Below, piece after piece: positions 38,427-47,375 of a stretch of 64,000 bases of DNA. The notes beneath the pieces were generated by a model, which did not search any database, was not told where the DNA came from, and saw nothing but the letters and a program-made list of their open reading frames with translations. Source of the DNA: Bacteroidia bacterium (GTDB taxonomy: Bacteria > Bacteroidota > Bacteroidia > NS11-12g > UBA9320); assembly GCA_020849295.1 (NCBI GenBank), contig JADLGN010000055.1:59066-123065 (forward strand). The letters run 5' to 3'. How positions within the stretch are numbered: the stretch's first letter is position 1; every line of letters begins with the position of its first letter. Made by a program: the position numbers and the translations under genes.

Positions 38427-41400
38427 ATGTTAATACATTCAGGATGTAAAGTTATTATTTTTATCTTATTGCTTAAAGCAATTCCATCTGCAGCACAAAA
38501 GGAAGCAAATATTTGGTATTTTGGGTTAAACAACGGGTATGGTTTGGACTTTAACCATGCAATACCAGAAGTACTTACCAATGGTAAGCAAAATACATCT
38601 TGGGGAACGGCATGCATTAGTAATGCTGCGGGTAGATTAATGTTTTATACAGATGGTGACAATATTTGGGACAGTACTCAACAAATTATGCCTAATGGGA
38701 AAGGTTTAAAAGGATGGGGATACGATGGCAGATATGTAAGTAGTTATCAAGGTAAGTTGATAATACCTCAACCTGACAGCAATTACAAATATTTCCTATT
38801 TATAACTGATATTAAAGGTCGTAAAAATGGATTAATGTACTCGCAAATAGATATGCGTCTAAATTCAGGCCGAGGCGACATTGTAACAGGTGAAAAGTGT
38901 AAAATTTTAACTTCTCCCGTTTGTGAAGGTTTAGCGGGTGTAAGACATTCAAATGGTAAAGATGTTTGGCTATTAACACTAAAATTTAATAGTGATAGTC
39001 TTTTAGCTTATTTAGTTACATCCAAAGGTATTAGTTCTAAGCCTGTTAAAAGTTTTATAAATAATTCTGTTTCTTTTATGGATAGCGTTATTGAAGCAAA
39101 TGTCAATATAAAAATATCACCTAATGGAAAAAAAATTTATGTAAGTCAACCGGCAGATTCAAGTTTTTTAGCGGATTTTAACGCTTCTACCGGTTTGATA
39201 AGCAATGTTTGGCGATTTTCTAATTTAAATGACTCTATTGGAAATATAGAGTTCTCACCAAAAAGTAAGTACCTTTACTCTTACTCTTCAGACAATACTA
39301 CGTTAAAACAATTTGATTTGAGATATACTTCAAAATCATCTTTTCTTTCTTCAAAAAAAACTATCAATAAAGTTATTGTACCTTCTGGTGGGGGTTTCTT
39401 TAGTTATCTTCAATTAGGGACTGATGCAAAAATTTATTTGGCAGATTTATTAAACTATCCGAATTATATTCAAGTTATTCATGCTCCTGACTCACTTGGT
39501 ACTAAATGCAGATTTCAAAATGATTACATTGAGTTCCCCGGGAAACTTAACACCCAAAGCTTGCCAAATTTTGTAAGTTCTTTTTTTTGGAATAACTCAT
39601 ATTCCGTTTTTAATAATTGTTCAAATGATACTGCAATTTTCACGCTAAATGATCCTGAATATAGAAAAGATTCTGTTCTATGGATCTTTGGAGATTCCTT
39701 ATCTGGAGCCTTGAATACTTCAAAAAAATTGAATAATGTTAAACATTTTTATCGTACTCCTGGAAAATATTTAGTTAGTCTGATTTACTATTACAACAAC
39801 ATTATTGATACAGTTAGAAAAGTAATTTATATAAAAAATGTAGCCCCAAATTTGGGCAATGATACCTCATATTGTGGCTCCTTTGGATTATTACTTAAAC
39901 CTAAACGAAACTATCTTTCCTATCAATGGAATACCGGTGATAAGAACTCTGCAATATTTGTCTTTTCCAAAGGTACATATTGGCTTCGTGCTTTAGATAG
40001 CTTAGGTTGTTGGAGTAATGATACCATTATAATTAAAAATCCAAGAATCACCCCTTCTTTTTCCATTAATGATTCTTCACAGTGTTTGAAAGGCAATGTA
40101 TTTAATTGTTTTGATAATACTAAGTTTCATGATGATAATCGTTTTCAAACATTTTGGCGTTTTTCTGATGGTGTTACTATCAACGACAGTGTAGCTTCAA
40201 AAAGTTTTTCCAATTCTGGTAATTATACTATAACACTTGTAGCTCATAGTAAAATAGGCTGTGTAGATTCAATTACAAGGAAAATTCAGGTTTTTGAACA
40301 ATCACAAATCGGTTTTAAAATTAATCAAACTCAGCAGTGCTTTAATAAACAAAGTTTTGATTTCTTCAACACTTCGTATAGTAATGATAGTCTTACATTT
40401 CATTGGGATTTAGGAGATTTAAATACTTCCCAAAAACATTACTTTAACAAGCAGTATATCAAAACCGGTAATTACTCTGTTAGGCTTGTTACTCTTTCCG
40501 ATAAAGGTTGTAGCGATACTTTAAATAAATCAATAAATATCCTTCCTGCTCCAAGAGCTGATTTTAATTGGGGAGTCGTATGCGACAAAAGCACTTCCTC
40601 ATTTAACTTTACAGGTACTGTACCTTCATCTCCAACTATTACAAGCTATTCATGGCAATTTCCTTCTGATTCTTCAAATCAAAAAAACCCTAAAGTTCTT
40701 TTAAGTCAAACAGGTATAAATAAAGTTAGACTCTCTCTAAAGTCTGATAACGGTTGTTCTGATCAAATAATAAAAGATATTGATGTAAAACCTCAGGCAA
40801 CTGCTGATTTTGAGGCCTTCGATGTATGTGAGGATAGTATAGCCAATTTTATTAATAAAACACATATATCGTCTGGAATTGTAACCTATAAATGGTTTTT
40901 CGGCGATGGTAACAGTTCAAGTATAGAAAATCCAAAGCATAATTATGTTATAAATGGATTCACCAAAACATTTAATGTGAAGCTTACTGCAAATATTCAA
41001 AACGGATGTTCAGATTCGGTTATTAAAGCTATAACAATAAATGCAAAACCCAAACAAGGTTTTACATATTCAGTTAATAATTTAACAGTAAATTTCTTAG
41101 CTAATGAAGCCAATGGAATAAAATACCATTGGACATTTGGCGATGGTACAACAACTATCATTAATAAAAAGGATTATCAATACACCTATTCAAAATTTCC
41201 TTCGGGTAAATATAAAGCGTGTTTAGAGGTAACAAATCTTGCAGACTGCAAGTCGGACACCTGCATTGATATTCAGTTTTCGGGAACTATTCATTCACTA
41301 AAAAGAAACTCTATTATTTTATATCCAAACCCAAATTCAGGACGATTTACTCTTGAATTACATAAACCTAACTCGACAATTGAAATATTTAATTCCATTG

Positions 41401-41534
41401 GACAAAAAATGTATTACTTTAACATCACAGAAATAAAAACTGAATTAAATTTTGAATTGGAGAATGGTGTTTATTTATTTAGAATTTCAAATGGTGAAGA
41501 AGTTTTAAACCAAAAAATCATAGTAAAAAAATAG
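38427..41534 (+). CDS. Large secreted PKD-repeat protein with T9SS sorting domain
   Basis: The 1035-residue protein has a signal peptide, an N-terminal beta-propeller-like region beginning EANIWYFGLNNGYGLDF (residues about 24-400), then at least four PKD-type repeats (signs such as FWRFSDGVTI, FHWDLGDLN, YKWFFGDGNSSS, YHWTFGDGTTT, each with the G-D-G/W-x-F-G-D motif) and a T9SS type A domain from about residue 962 (LYPNPNSGRFTLEL). It is a cell-surface or extracellular adhesin-like protein. The first 400 residues are like those of Bacteroidota gliding or surface proteins but not assigned. Confidence 0.82.
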   Translation: MLIHSGCKVIIFILLLKAIPSAAQKEANIWYFGLNNGYGLDFNHAIPEVLTNGKQNTSWGTACISNAAGRLMFYTDGDNIWDSTQQIMPNGKGLKGWGYDGRYVSSYQGKLIIPQPDSNYKYFLFITDIKGRKNGLMYSQIDMRLNSGRGDIVTGEKCKILTSPVCEGLAGVRHSNGKDVWLLTLKFNSDSLLAYLVTSKGISSKPVKSFINNSVSFMDSVIEANVNIKISPNGKKIYVSQPADSSFLADFNASTGLISNVWRFSNLNDSIGNIEFSPKSKYLYSYSSDNTTLKQFDLRYTSKSSFLSSKKTINKVIVPSGGGFFSYLQLGTDAKIYLADLLNYPNYIQVIHAPDSLGTKCRFQNDYIEFPGKLNTQSLPNFVSSFFWNNSYSVFNNCSNDTAIFTLNDPEYRKDSVLWIFGDSLSGALNTSKKLNNVKHFYRTPGKYLVSLIYYYNNIIDTVRKVIYIKNVAPNLGNDTSYCGSFGLLLKPKRNYLSYQWNTGDKNSAIFVFSKGTYWLRALDSLGCWSNDTIIIKNPRITPSFSINDSSQCLKGNVFNCFDNTKFHDDNRFQTFWRFSDGVTINDSVASKSFSNSGNYTITLVAHSKIGCVDSITRKIQVFEQSQIGFKINQTQQCFNKQSFDFFNTSYSNDSLTFHWDLGDLNTSQKHYFNKQYIKTGNYSVRLVTLSDKGCSDTLNKSINILPAPRADFNWGVVCDKSTSSFNFTGTVPSSPTITSYSWQFPSDSSNQKNPKVLLSQTGINKVRLSLKSDNGCSDQIIKDIDVKPQATADFEAFDVCEDSIANFINKTHISSGIVTYKWFFGDGNSSSIENPKHNYVINGFTKTFNVKLTANIQNGCSDSVIKAITINAKPKQGFTYSVNNLTVNFLANEANGIKYHWTFGDGTTTIINKKDYQYTYSKFPSGKYKACLEVTNLADCKSDTCIDIQFSGTIHSLKRNSIILYPNPNSGRFTLELHKPNSTIEIFNSIGQKMYYFNITEIKTELNFELENGVYLFRISNGEEVLNQKIIVKK

Positions 41535-41984
41535 ATAAGTAGTTTTAACTTCCTAATGTATTAGCTATGACTTGGTATAATAATCATGGCTGGTTTTTCA
41601 GTTTTTGAAAATGAAACTCAACAAGTACAATGGTTTACAAGGACAGACAAACAGAACACCAGCCGTCAAACTGTCTAAAAACCCCTAAATAATTGTTATC
41701 ATTTTAAGTGTTAAAAAGTTATCAATAAATTGTTTGCCTATCTTTATGATTTTCACTATGTTTTATAACATGAAATATATTGAAGGTTAAAACAGAAATC
41801 GAATTGAGTTCTTTCTTCTTTGAACAAGCAGTTTTAAGCCTTATAGAGCTATTATTTCTTAAACTTTTCTGCTTACAACCCAAAATTTGTTTTAAATAAA
41901 ACTTTCTTAAAACTCTTATATATGCCTGTATTTGAATTGAATTATTAAAATAAAATAGTTTTTTTAGAAACCCTGCCGTTAATT
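41535..41984. other. 450-nt non-coding region with possible gene remnant
   Basis: This gap lies between the convergent PKD gene and the NADH dehydrogenase gene. The minus strand has a stop-free stretch of 88 codons from 41988 to a TGA at 41722 with no ATG, and the plus strand has a 30-codon ORF from 41586 to 41678. Neither matched a family I know. An inverted repeat of AGACA and TGTCT is near 41645-41676. It could be the decayed remnant of an inserted element or of the C-terminus of a lost gene. Confidence 0.35.
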
Positions 41985-43256
41985 CTATTCAGTTTTATTT
42001 TTTTCAAACGGTCTAATTATCATTCTCAATGCCTGATCTTTGGTAAAATATGAAATTACCCAATTATATAGAGTAGTTAACTTATTTCTGAAGTGAACAA
42101 GCGAAAACAAATGTATAAATATCCAAATTAGCCAAGCTACAAAACCTTTAAAATGAAAATTAGGAGGTAAATCAGCTACAGCTTTATTTCTACCTATAAT
42201 TGCCATAGAACCTTTGTCATTGTATTTAAAAGGTCTTTGCTTAGCATCAACAAAAATTTGATTAAAATTATATGCAAGATTTTTCCCTTGCTGCAATGCA
42301 ACCTGTGCTACTTGAGGATGTCCGTTTGGGAAGCTATTGTCTGAATTCTGAATACAAGTATCACCAATTGCATAAACATTTTTCAGACCTATTACTTTAT
42401 TGAATTCGTCAGTAATCAACCTATTGCCACTGCCATAACAAGCAATTGGAAATCCTTTAAATTTTTGAGATACAACCCCGGCAGCCCAAATTAAATTTTC
42501 GGTATCTATTGTTTTACCATTACTAAGATATACAATATTGTTTTTAAAATCTTTTACTTGGGCATTTAATATAATTTTTATACCCATTTTTTTAAGTTCA
42601 TTATATGTATTTTCTTGAGATTTTATACTCATTGGTGTAAGCAACTGCGATGCTCCATCAACCAAGAAAATACTGCTTTTTACTTTTGACAATTCAGGGT
42701 AATCTTTAGTCAAAATATATTTTTTCATTTCTGCCAATAACCCCGATATTTCTACACCTGTAGGTCCTCCTCCTGCTACAACAATTGTCAATGTTCTTTT
42801 CACTTTTGCATTATCATTTACAAACGAAGTTGCCCTTTCCAACTGGTTTAGTAAATAGTTTCGCATGTTTAATGAGTCATTTAGATTTTTCATCGGAATT
42901 GCTTTTTCTTTCACGTTATCTAATCCAAAATAATTAGTTTCAGTGCCAGTTGCTATTACTAAATAATCATACAATAATTCTCCTGTTGAAATTAATATTT
43001 TATTTTCTTCAGGCTCTACTCTTATTACTTCTCCTAATTTAAATCTAATATTTCTTTTTTTTCTTAGCATTTTCCTGTATGGATAGCTAATATTAGAAGG
43101 CTCTAAAAATCCGGTTGCTACTTGATATAACAATGGAGGGAAAAAAAAATAGTTGTTTCTATCTACTAATGTAATGTGGTAATTTTTATTTTTTATACAT
43201 TTAGCCAAGTTAAATCCGGCAAACCCACCACCTATAATTACTATTTTTTTAATCAT
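41985..43256 (-). CDS. Type II NADH:quinone oxidoreductase (NDH-2) family
   Basis: The 423-residue flavoprotein has the FAD-binding GGGFAGFNLA (residues 9-18), the FFFPPLLYQVATGFLEPSNI segment in two halves typical of NDH-2, a second dinucleotide motif VVAGGGPTGVEISGLLAEM for NADH (about 165), and VYAIGDTC near 296. The C-terminal 60 residues contain a hydrophobic amphipathic segment (FVAWLIWIFIHLFSLVHF) for membrane attachment. It transfers electrons from NADH to quinone without pumping protons. It is divergent from the Fnr-type regulator gene (about 169 nt), in line with respiratory regulation. Confidence 0.87.
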   Translation of the reverse strand: MIKKIVIIGGGFAGFNLAKCIKNKNYHITLVDRNNYFFFPPLLYQVATGFLEPSNISYPYRKMLRKKRNIRFKLGEVIRVEPEENKILISTGELLYDYLVIATGTETNYFGLDNVKEKAIPMKNLNDSLNMRNYLLNQLERATSFVNDNAKVKRTLTIVVAGGGPTGVEISGLLAEMKKYILTKDYPELSKVKSSIFLVDGASQLLTPMSIKSQENTYNELKKMGIKIILNAQVKDFKNNIVYLSNGKTIDTENLIWAAGVVSQKFKGFPIACYGSGNRLITDEFNKVIGLKNVYAIGDTCIQNSDNSFPNGHPQVAQVALQQGKNLAYNFNQIFVDAKQRPFKYNDKGSMAIIGRNKAVADLPPNFHFKGFVAWLIWIFIHLFSLVHFRNKLTTLYNWVISYFTKDQALRMIIRPFEKNKTE

Positions 43257-43425
43257 TTTTTTAATTAATCAAAATTTCAGACTAAGTTTTCAATCAAATG
43301 TATAATTAAAAATATATAAAACATAAAAATTGTTTTTCTATAAATTTTATTAAATTCGTAATAAGTATCACAAGCAATTTGATTACATTACATTTATTTC
43401 GAAAAATATTTTATTGAATTTAAAA

Positions 43426-44133
43426 ATGAAAAGAAATAAAGAAAATTATAAAGAGTTTGAAACACTTAATTGTAATTTGTGTCCTATTTACGGAAATTGT
43501 ATTTCTTCAATAATAAAATATAAGGATGTAAGCACATTTGAAAAAGAAGCAAAAAAAATAAGTTATAAAAAAAATTCACAAATTTTCATTTCAGATCATT
43601 CGGCAGAAAATTTATATATAATTATTTCAGGACAAGTAAAACTGCTCAAAGAATATGAATTATCTAATCCTGTAATTATGTATATTGTTCATCAAGGTGA
43701 GTATTTTGGATACAGTTCATTGATTGATAAAGAATATTTAATAACAGCACATTCGTTTTCTGACATAACTATTTGTATGTTTAATAAATCTATGATTAAT
43801 AAAATTTTAATTAATAATTTTGAATTTAACCAAATGATTCTTAATTCATTTTATACAACATTGAGAAACATAATAGAAAATACTTTTATTTTTATTAACG
43901 GTACAATGGACGCAAAAGTAGCCCAAGGTCTGATAATACTTAGTAACAATGATGGTAAAATAGATTTAACTAAAGAAGAAATTGCATTAATTTTTGGTTC
44001 AACCAGAGAAACGGTTTCACGTACTATTAACAAATTTAAAAGAAAAGGTTTGGTAGAAATTGACAAAAGTATTATTTATATTAAAGATAAAATATCATTA
44101 AAAAAAATCACTAAAGAACTCAGACTAAAATAG
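43426..44133 (+). CDS. Crp/Fnr-family regulator with FNR-like cysteine set
   Basis: The 235-residue regulator has a cyclic-nucleotide-binding-like fold with IIISGQVKLLKEYE and HQGEYFGYSSL, and a C-terminal helix-turn-helix LTKEEIALIFGSTRETVSRTINKFKRKGLV. Cys16, Cys19 and Cys25 form C-x2-C-x5-C and Cys117 sits in DITICMF, the same arrangement as the four [4Fe-4S] ligands of E. coli FNR (Cys20, 23, 29, 122). An oxygen- or NO-sensing role is therefore likely. The longer frame starts at TTG 43414, but ATG at 43426 is preferred. It is divergent from NDH-2 and upstream of c-type cytochrome genes. Confidence 0.88.
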   Translation: MKRNKENYKEFETLNCNLCPIYGNCISSIIKYKDVSTFEKEAKKISYKKNSQIFISDHSAENLYIIISGQVKLLKEYELSNPVIMYIVHQGEYFGYSSLIDKEYLITAHSFSDITICMFNKSMINKILINNFEFNQMILNSFYTTLRNIIENTFIFINGTMDAKVAQGLIILSNNDGKIDLTKEEIALIFGSTRETVSRTINKFKRKGLVEIDKSIIYIKDKISLKKITKELRLK

Positions 44134-44161
44134 TTTTTTCTATTTATTAAATTTAACAAAT

Positions 44162-44181
44162 GTGAATATTTTAAAATTCAC
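44162..44181. repeat. 20-nt inverted repeat, possible operator
   Basis: GTGAAT and ATTCAC bracket an A/T core (GTGAATATTTTAAAATTCAC). It overlaps the expected -33 region of the promoter-like TAAGTTTG at 44189-44196, 28 nt after the regulator gene. No T-run follows, so it is not a good terminator; a binding site for the neighbouring regulator or another dimeric protein is possible. Confidence 0.35.
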
Positions 44182-44188
44182 CCTTCAT

Positions 44189-44196
44189 TAAGTTTG
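44189..44196 (+). promoter_or_regulatory. Putative -7 box upstream of the lipoprotein gene
   Basis: TAAGTTTG matches TAnnTTTG, 36 nt before the ATG at 44233. The -33 box is covered by the inverted repeat at 44162-44181. Confidence 0.35.
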
Positions 44197-44232
44197 AATA
44201 ATCAGATTTAGTATATTAATATTGGAGATTAA

Positions 44233-44715
44233 ATGAGTTATAAAAGTTTTTATCATATAATTATCTGTTGTTTTTTCTTTTTTTCATGTCACTCAAAAAA
44301 ATATTGCTGTAAAAAAGAATTCACAAAAATTAAAATTATATATACTGAAGATTACTGTGGTGGTGCAGCCCCGCCTGATGCTTTATTAGCAGAACTTGCA
44401 ACTCCTAAGATTTTAAAGAATAAAGAAATTGAAGTTTTTGTTTCAAATGATATTGAATCAAAACCATTGAAAGTTTTTGCAGACACAAGCGGAACCATTA
44501 CTTTACCATCATTAAAAGCCAATACTATTTATATAAATTTATATACTCCAATTGCTTTTTATAAAGATGCAGAAAAGAACGACAATCAATTTTATAAGTG
44601 TTATAAGAAATTTATAAAAGACAATCTTATTGTGATAAATCTTGAAGAAAAACAAAATGATTTTTCTGTAAATACATTAATAAAATGTAACTCTTGTTTG
44701 CCACCGGCACCTTAA
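44233..44715 (+). CDS. Cysteine-containing lipoprotein of unknown function
   Basis: The 160-residue product has a very hydrophobic N-terminus ending in the lipobox FFSC (Cys19), then two adjacent cysteines (KKYCCKK), a TEDYCGGAAPP segment near residue 40, a short beta domain, and a tail with CNSCLPPAP. The YCGGAAP sequence recalls small Bacteroidota lipoproteins, but no function is known. It is 7 nt upstream of lgt, which encodes the enzyme that lipidates such proteins; whether this is meaningful is unclear. Confidence 0.6.
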   Translation: MSYKSFYHIIICCFFFFSCHSKKYCCKKEFTKIKIIYTEDYCGGAAPPDALLAELATPKILKNKEIEVFVSNDIESKPLKVFADTSGTITLPSLKANTIYINLYTPIAFYKDAEKNDNQFYKCYKKFIKDNLIVINLEEKQNDFSVNTLIKCNSCLPPAP

Positions 44716-44722
44716 TAATTCT

Positions 44723-45526
44723 ATGTTTCCGGTACTATTTAAATTTAAAACTCCTGATTTTTTAACGTTTCTTTTTCCAGAGTATATTTCTGTTTATTCA
44801 TACGGACTGTTTATTGGATTAGGAACAATTTGTTGTTATCTTATAGTTTTAAAAAAAACTAAAAGTATAGGAATTACCTATGATAATTTATCAGATTTAT
44901 TTATTTTAAGTTTTATTGCTGCTTTCGTTGGGGGCAAGTTGCTATTTTATCTCGAAGACCCTGTTAAGTATTTTGAAAAACCATCATTGATGTTAAAAAA
45001 TATTGGAAGTGGATTTGTTTTTTATGGTTCATTAATTTTTGTAATTCCAACAATAATTTTCAAATTAAGTAAACTAAAAATTCCTATTATAAAATTTTTT
45101 GATGGCTTAGCTTGGGGGGCACCGGTTTTACATTCATTTGGGCGAATAGGATGTTTAATGGCAGGTTGTTGTCATGGAAAAGTTTGTAATAATTTTTTGG
45201 GAATAATATACAGTCATCCTCATTCGGCTGCATTTCCAAAAAATGTTCCACTTTACCCTACTCAACTCTTTGATATTGCAGTAAATTTAGTTTCTCTCAC
45301 TGTAATCTTTTATTATTCAAAAAAACAGAAATTTGATGGTCAATTATTTTTGATATACATTATTATATATGCAATTGGCAGAATAATTATAGAAAACTAT
45401 AGAGGTGACGAAAGTAGGGGTTTTTTATTTAACGATACAGTAAGTTATTCTCAGTTTATAGCTTTATTATTAATTATTGTTTCAATAGTAATTTGGAATT
45501 TGCGTTTAAAACAAACAAAATCTTGA
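44723..45526 (+). CDS. lgt: Prolipoprotein diacylglyceryl transferase
   Basis: The 267-residue polytopic inner-membrane enzyme has about seven helices and the Lgt signature in HSFGRIGCLMAGCCHGK (about residues 140-156), including the catalytic-site Arg. A conserved Y-P-T-Q-L segment (LYPTQLFDI) follows and the last loops contain RIIIENYRGDESRG. It transfers diacylglycerol to the lipobox Cys of lipoproteins, many of which are encoded in this window. Confidence 0.88.
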   Translation: MFPVLFKFKTPDFLTFLFPEYISVYSYGLFIGLGTICCYLIVLKKTKSIGITYDNLSDLFILSFIAAFVGGKLLFYLEDPVKYFEKPSLMLKNIGSGFVFYGSLIFVIPTIIFKLSKLKIPIIKFFDGLAWGAPVLHSFGRIGCLMAGCCHGKVCNNFLGIIYSHPHSAAFPKNVPLYPTQLFDIAVNLVSLTVIFYYSKKQKFDGQLFLIYIIIYAIGRIIIENYRGDESRGFLFNDTVSYSQFIALLLIIVSIVIWNLRLKQTKS

Positions 45527-45581
45527 TAATTTTTATTAATATAATAAAATGTTGTTTTTTTTTTATTTTACAATAAATAAA

Positions 45582-45589
45582 TATATTTG
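45582..45589 (+). promoter_or_regulatory. Putative -7 box of the cytochrome c genes
   Basis: TATATTTG matches TAnnTTTG and lies 32 nt before the ATG at 45622; no TTTG box is at the usual spacing. Confidence 0.38.
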
Positions 45590-45621
45590 TTCTTAATTTA
45601 TAAATTTTAATACCCAAAAAT

Positions 45622-46545
45622 ATGAAAACAAAAAATTACATTTTAATTTGTTTTGTACTTGCAATATCAAGTGTTGCATTACTTTCTTTTAATATTAAAA
45701 AGGAAACAAAAATATCAAAAATTTCATCTGAACAAAGGTTAAAAAATGGCAGAAAAATAGTATTAGGACTGTGTGCTGGTTGCCATGGTAGCGAAGACGG
45801 AAAACTTGCGGGAAAATATATGACTGATATTCCTGCATTTTTTGGTAAGTTACATTCGCCAAATATTACAAACAGTATAGAAAACGGAATTGGGAAATAT
45901 ACAAGAGAGCAACTAAAAACATTGCTTCGCACAGGTATAAAACCGGATGGAAAAAGATGTATTCCATTAATGCCTTATTTTCCGCTGATGGCTGACGATG
46001 ATATAGAAGGAATTATTGATTTCTTAAAATCGGCTGATTATTCCGTAATTGCTTCAGAACAAAAATATGAACCGCAAAAACTAAAATTTTTAGGTAAAAT
46101 GTGGGCAAAATCAGTAAAAGCCGGAAAAATTCCAACTTCGTCTATTTCATTGCCCGACACAAACAATAAAATGGAGTTGGGAAAATATTTGGCAGACGCA
46201 GTTTATCGCTGCTACGAATGTCATTCAAGTATGAGTAAAATAAACAATGAAAATCCCCCCAAATCAAAAAAATATCATCAGGGTGGAGCTAAAATGGCTG
46301 ATATGGAAGGGAGAAAAGTATATGCTAGAAATATTACTCCTGATAAAAAAACAGGAATTGGGGAATGGACTCTTGAAGATTTTACAAAACTTATGAGAAA
46401 CGGTGTTAGAAAAAATGGTAGAAATGTAAGAATGCCAATGATTCCTCTACCTCTTTTATCAGATAATGAAATAAGTGCTTTGTACACCTACTTAATGTCT
46501 GTAAAACCAAAAAAACATAAAGTAAAAGAATATGTACCGAAATAA
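45622..46545 (+). CDS. Di-haem c-type cytochrome
   Basis: The 307-residue periplasmic protein has an N-terminal signal or anchor helix and two CxxCH haem-binding motifs, CAGCH at about residue 51 and CYECH at about residue 196, each followed by a Met-containing loop (MPYFPLM and RMPMIPLP) that could give the sixth ligand. It is a soluble or anchored electron carrier. Its end overlaps the next cytochrome gene by 14 nt. With NDH-2 and the Fnr-type regulator it forms a respiratory block; the electron acceptor is not identified. Confidence 0.85.
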   Translation: MKTKNYILICFVLAISSVALLSFNIKKETKISKISSEQRLKNGRKIVLGLCAGCHGSEDGKLAGKYMTDIPAFFGKLHSPNITNSIENGIGKYTREQLKTLLRTGIKPDGKRCIPLMPYFPLMADDDIEGIIDFLKSADYSVIASEQKYEPQKLKFLGKMWAKSVKAGKIPTSSISLPDTNNKMELGKYLADAVYRCYECHSSMSKINNENPPKSKKYHQGGAKMADMEGRKVYARNITPDKKTGIGEWTLEDFTKLMRNGVRKNGRNVRMPMIPLPLLSDNEISALYTYLMSVKPKKHKVKEYVPK

Positions 46546-46870
46546 AATTATAATCATTACACTCGTATTAAGTCCTCTTGTATTTTTTACAAATTTCAGG
46601 ACTAGCAAAACGCCAACAATGCCGGCAAACATTAAACAATTGCTGACTAAGAACACATGTATGACTTGCCACAATCTTACACAGAGAGTTGTAGGTCCTC
46701 CATTTACTGCAATTGCTAAGAAAAATTATACTGCAAAACAGATAATGAACTTAGTAGAAAATCCAAATCCTTCACATTGGCCAGGTTATCCACCTATGGC
46801 TGCATTGAAAAATGTTCCTAAAAAAGAACTTGAACAAATTGCCAATTGGATAGTTAGTTTGAATAAGTAG
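46532..46870 (+). CDS. Mono-haem class I cytochrome c
   Basis: The 112-residue protein has a signal-like hydrophobic start and one haem motif CMTCH at about residue 47, followed by RVVGPPFTAIAKK and, near residue 89, a loop with PPMAAL whose Met is the likely axial ligand. This is a small cytochrome c551/c552-like carrier. It begins inside the last codons of the di-haem cytochrome gene and is followed by a strong terminator. Confidence 0.85.
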   Translation: MYRNKIIIITLVLSPLVFFTNFRTSKTPTMPANIKQLLTKNTCMTCHNLTQRVVGPPFTAIAKKNYTAKQIMNLVENPNPSHWPGYPPMAALKNVPKKELEQIANWIVSLNK

Positions 46871-46884
46871 GTGTTTAAAAATTT

Positions 46885-46923
46885 AAAAAAATCCCTTTTG
46901 GTAATACTAAAAGGGATTTTTTT
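46885..46923. terminator. Bidirectional intrinsic terminator
   Basis: A perfect 15-bp stem (46885-46899 with 46909-46923) with a 9-nt loop, GC-containing core TCCCTTTT/AAAAGGGA and A/T runs on both sides. It ends the cytochrome genes on the plus strand and the VOC-domain gene ending at 46950 on the minus strand. Confidence 0.85.
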
Positions 46924-46949
46924 ATATAACATGAAACTAAGCGTATTTC

Positions 46950-47372
46950 TTATAAATCTAATAAGGCTTGAATTTCAAATTTTTTCATTTGCATAAACTT
47001 ATACATAACTTTAGGTGCTTTTTGAGGGTCATTCATTAGTTTTGAAAGAATAGTAGGAACAATTTGCCACGAAACACCGTATTTATCAGTTATCCAACCA
47101 CACTTCCCGGGTATTCCACCTAAAGAAAACTTATCCCAATAATAATCAATTTCATTTTGATTTTCGCAGTTTATAACAAATGAAATTGCTTCATTAAACT
47201 TAAATTCTGGTCCGCCATTTAATAACATAAATTTAGACCCATTAATTTCAATAATAACTACAAATGGAGTTTCTGACAATATTTTTGATTCTTCAAAAAT
47301 AGAACAATAAAATTCAGATGCTTCTTTTGCATTTCCATCAAACCAAAGGCAAGGATAAATAGGATTTCCCAT
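46950..47372 (-). CDS. VOC-family protein, PhnB-like
   Basis: The 140-residue protein matches the PhnB/YjdN branch of the VOC fold: CLWFDGNAKEASEFYCSIF at the N-terminus, MLLNGGPEFKFNEAISFVI, and the WGWITDKYGVSWQIVP-like segment CGWITDKYGVSWQIVP. The fold can bind metals and small substrates; the role is unknown. It is the last gene of a pair of VOC genes (3 nt apart) and ends before the terminator. Confidence 0.82.
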   Translation of the reverse strand: MGNPIYPCLWFDGNAKEASEFYCSIFEESKILSETPFVVIIEINGSKFMLLNGGPEFKFNEAISFVINCENQNEIDYYWDKFSLGGIPGKCGWITDKYGVSWQIVPTILSKLMNDPQKAPKVMYKFMQMKKFEIQALLDL

Positions 47373-47375
47373 TAT

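Noticed and set aside
43257..43425. FNR box between NDH-2 and the Fnr-type gene
   Set aside because: TTGAT and ATCAA half-sites occur but not at the 4-nt spacing of a true TTGAT-N4-ATCAA palindrome.
45531..45549. Palindrome TTTTATT-5 nt-AATAAAA before the cytochrome genes
   Set aside because: Pure A/T; too weak to call terminator or operator.
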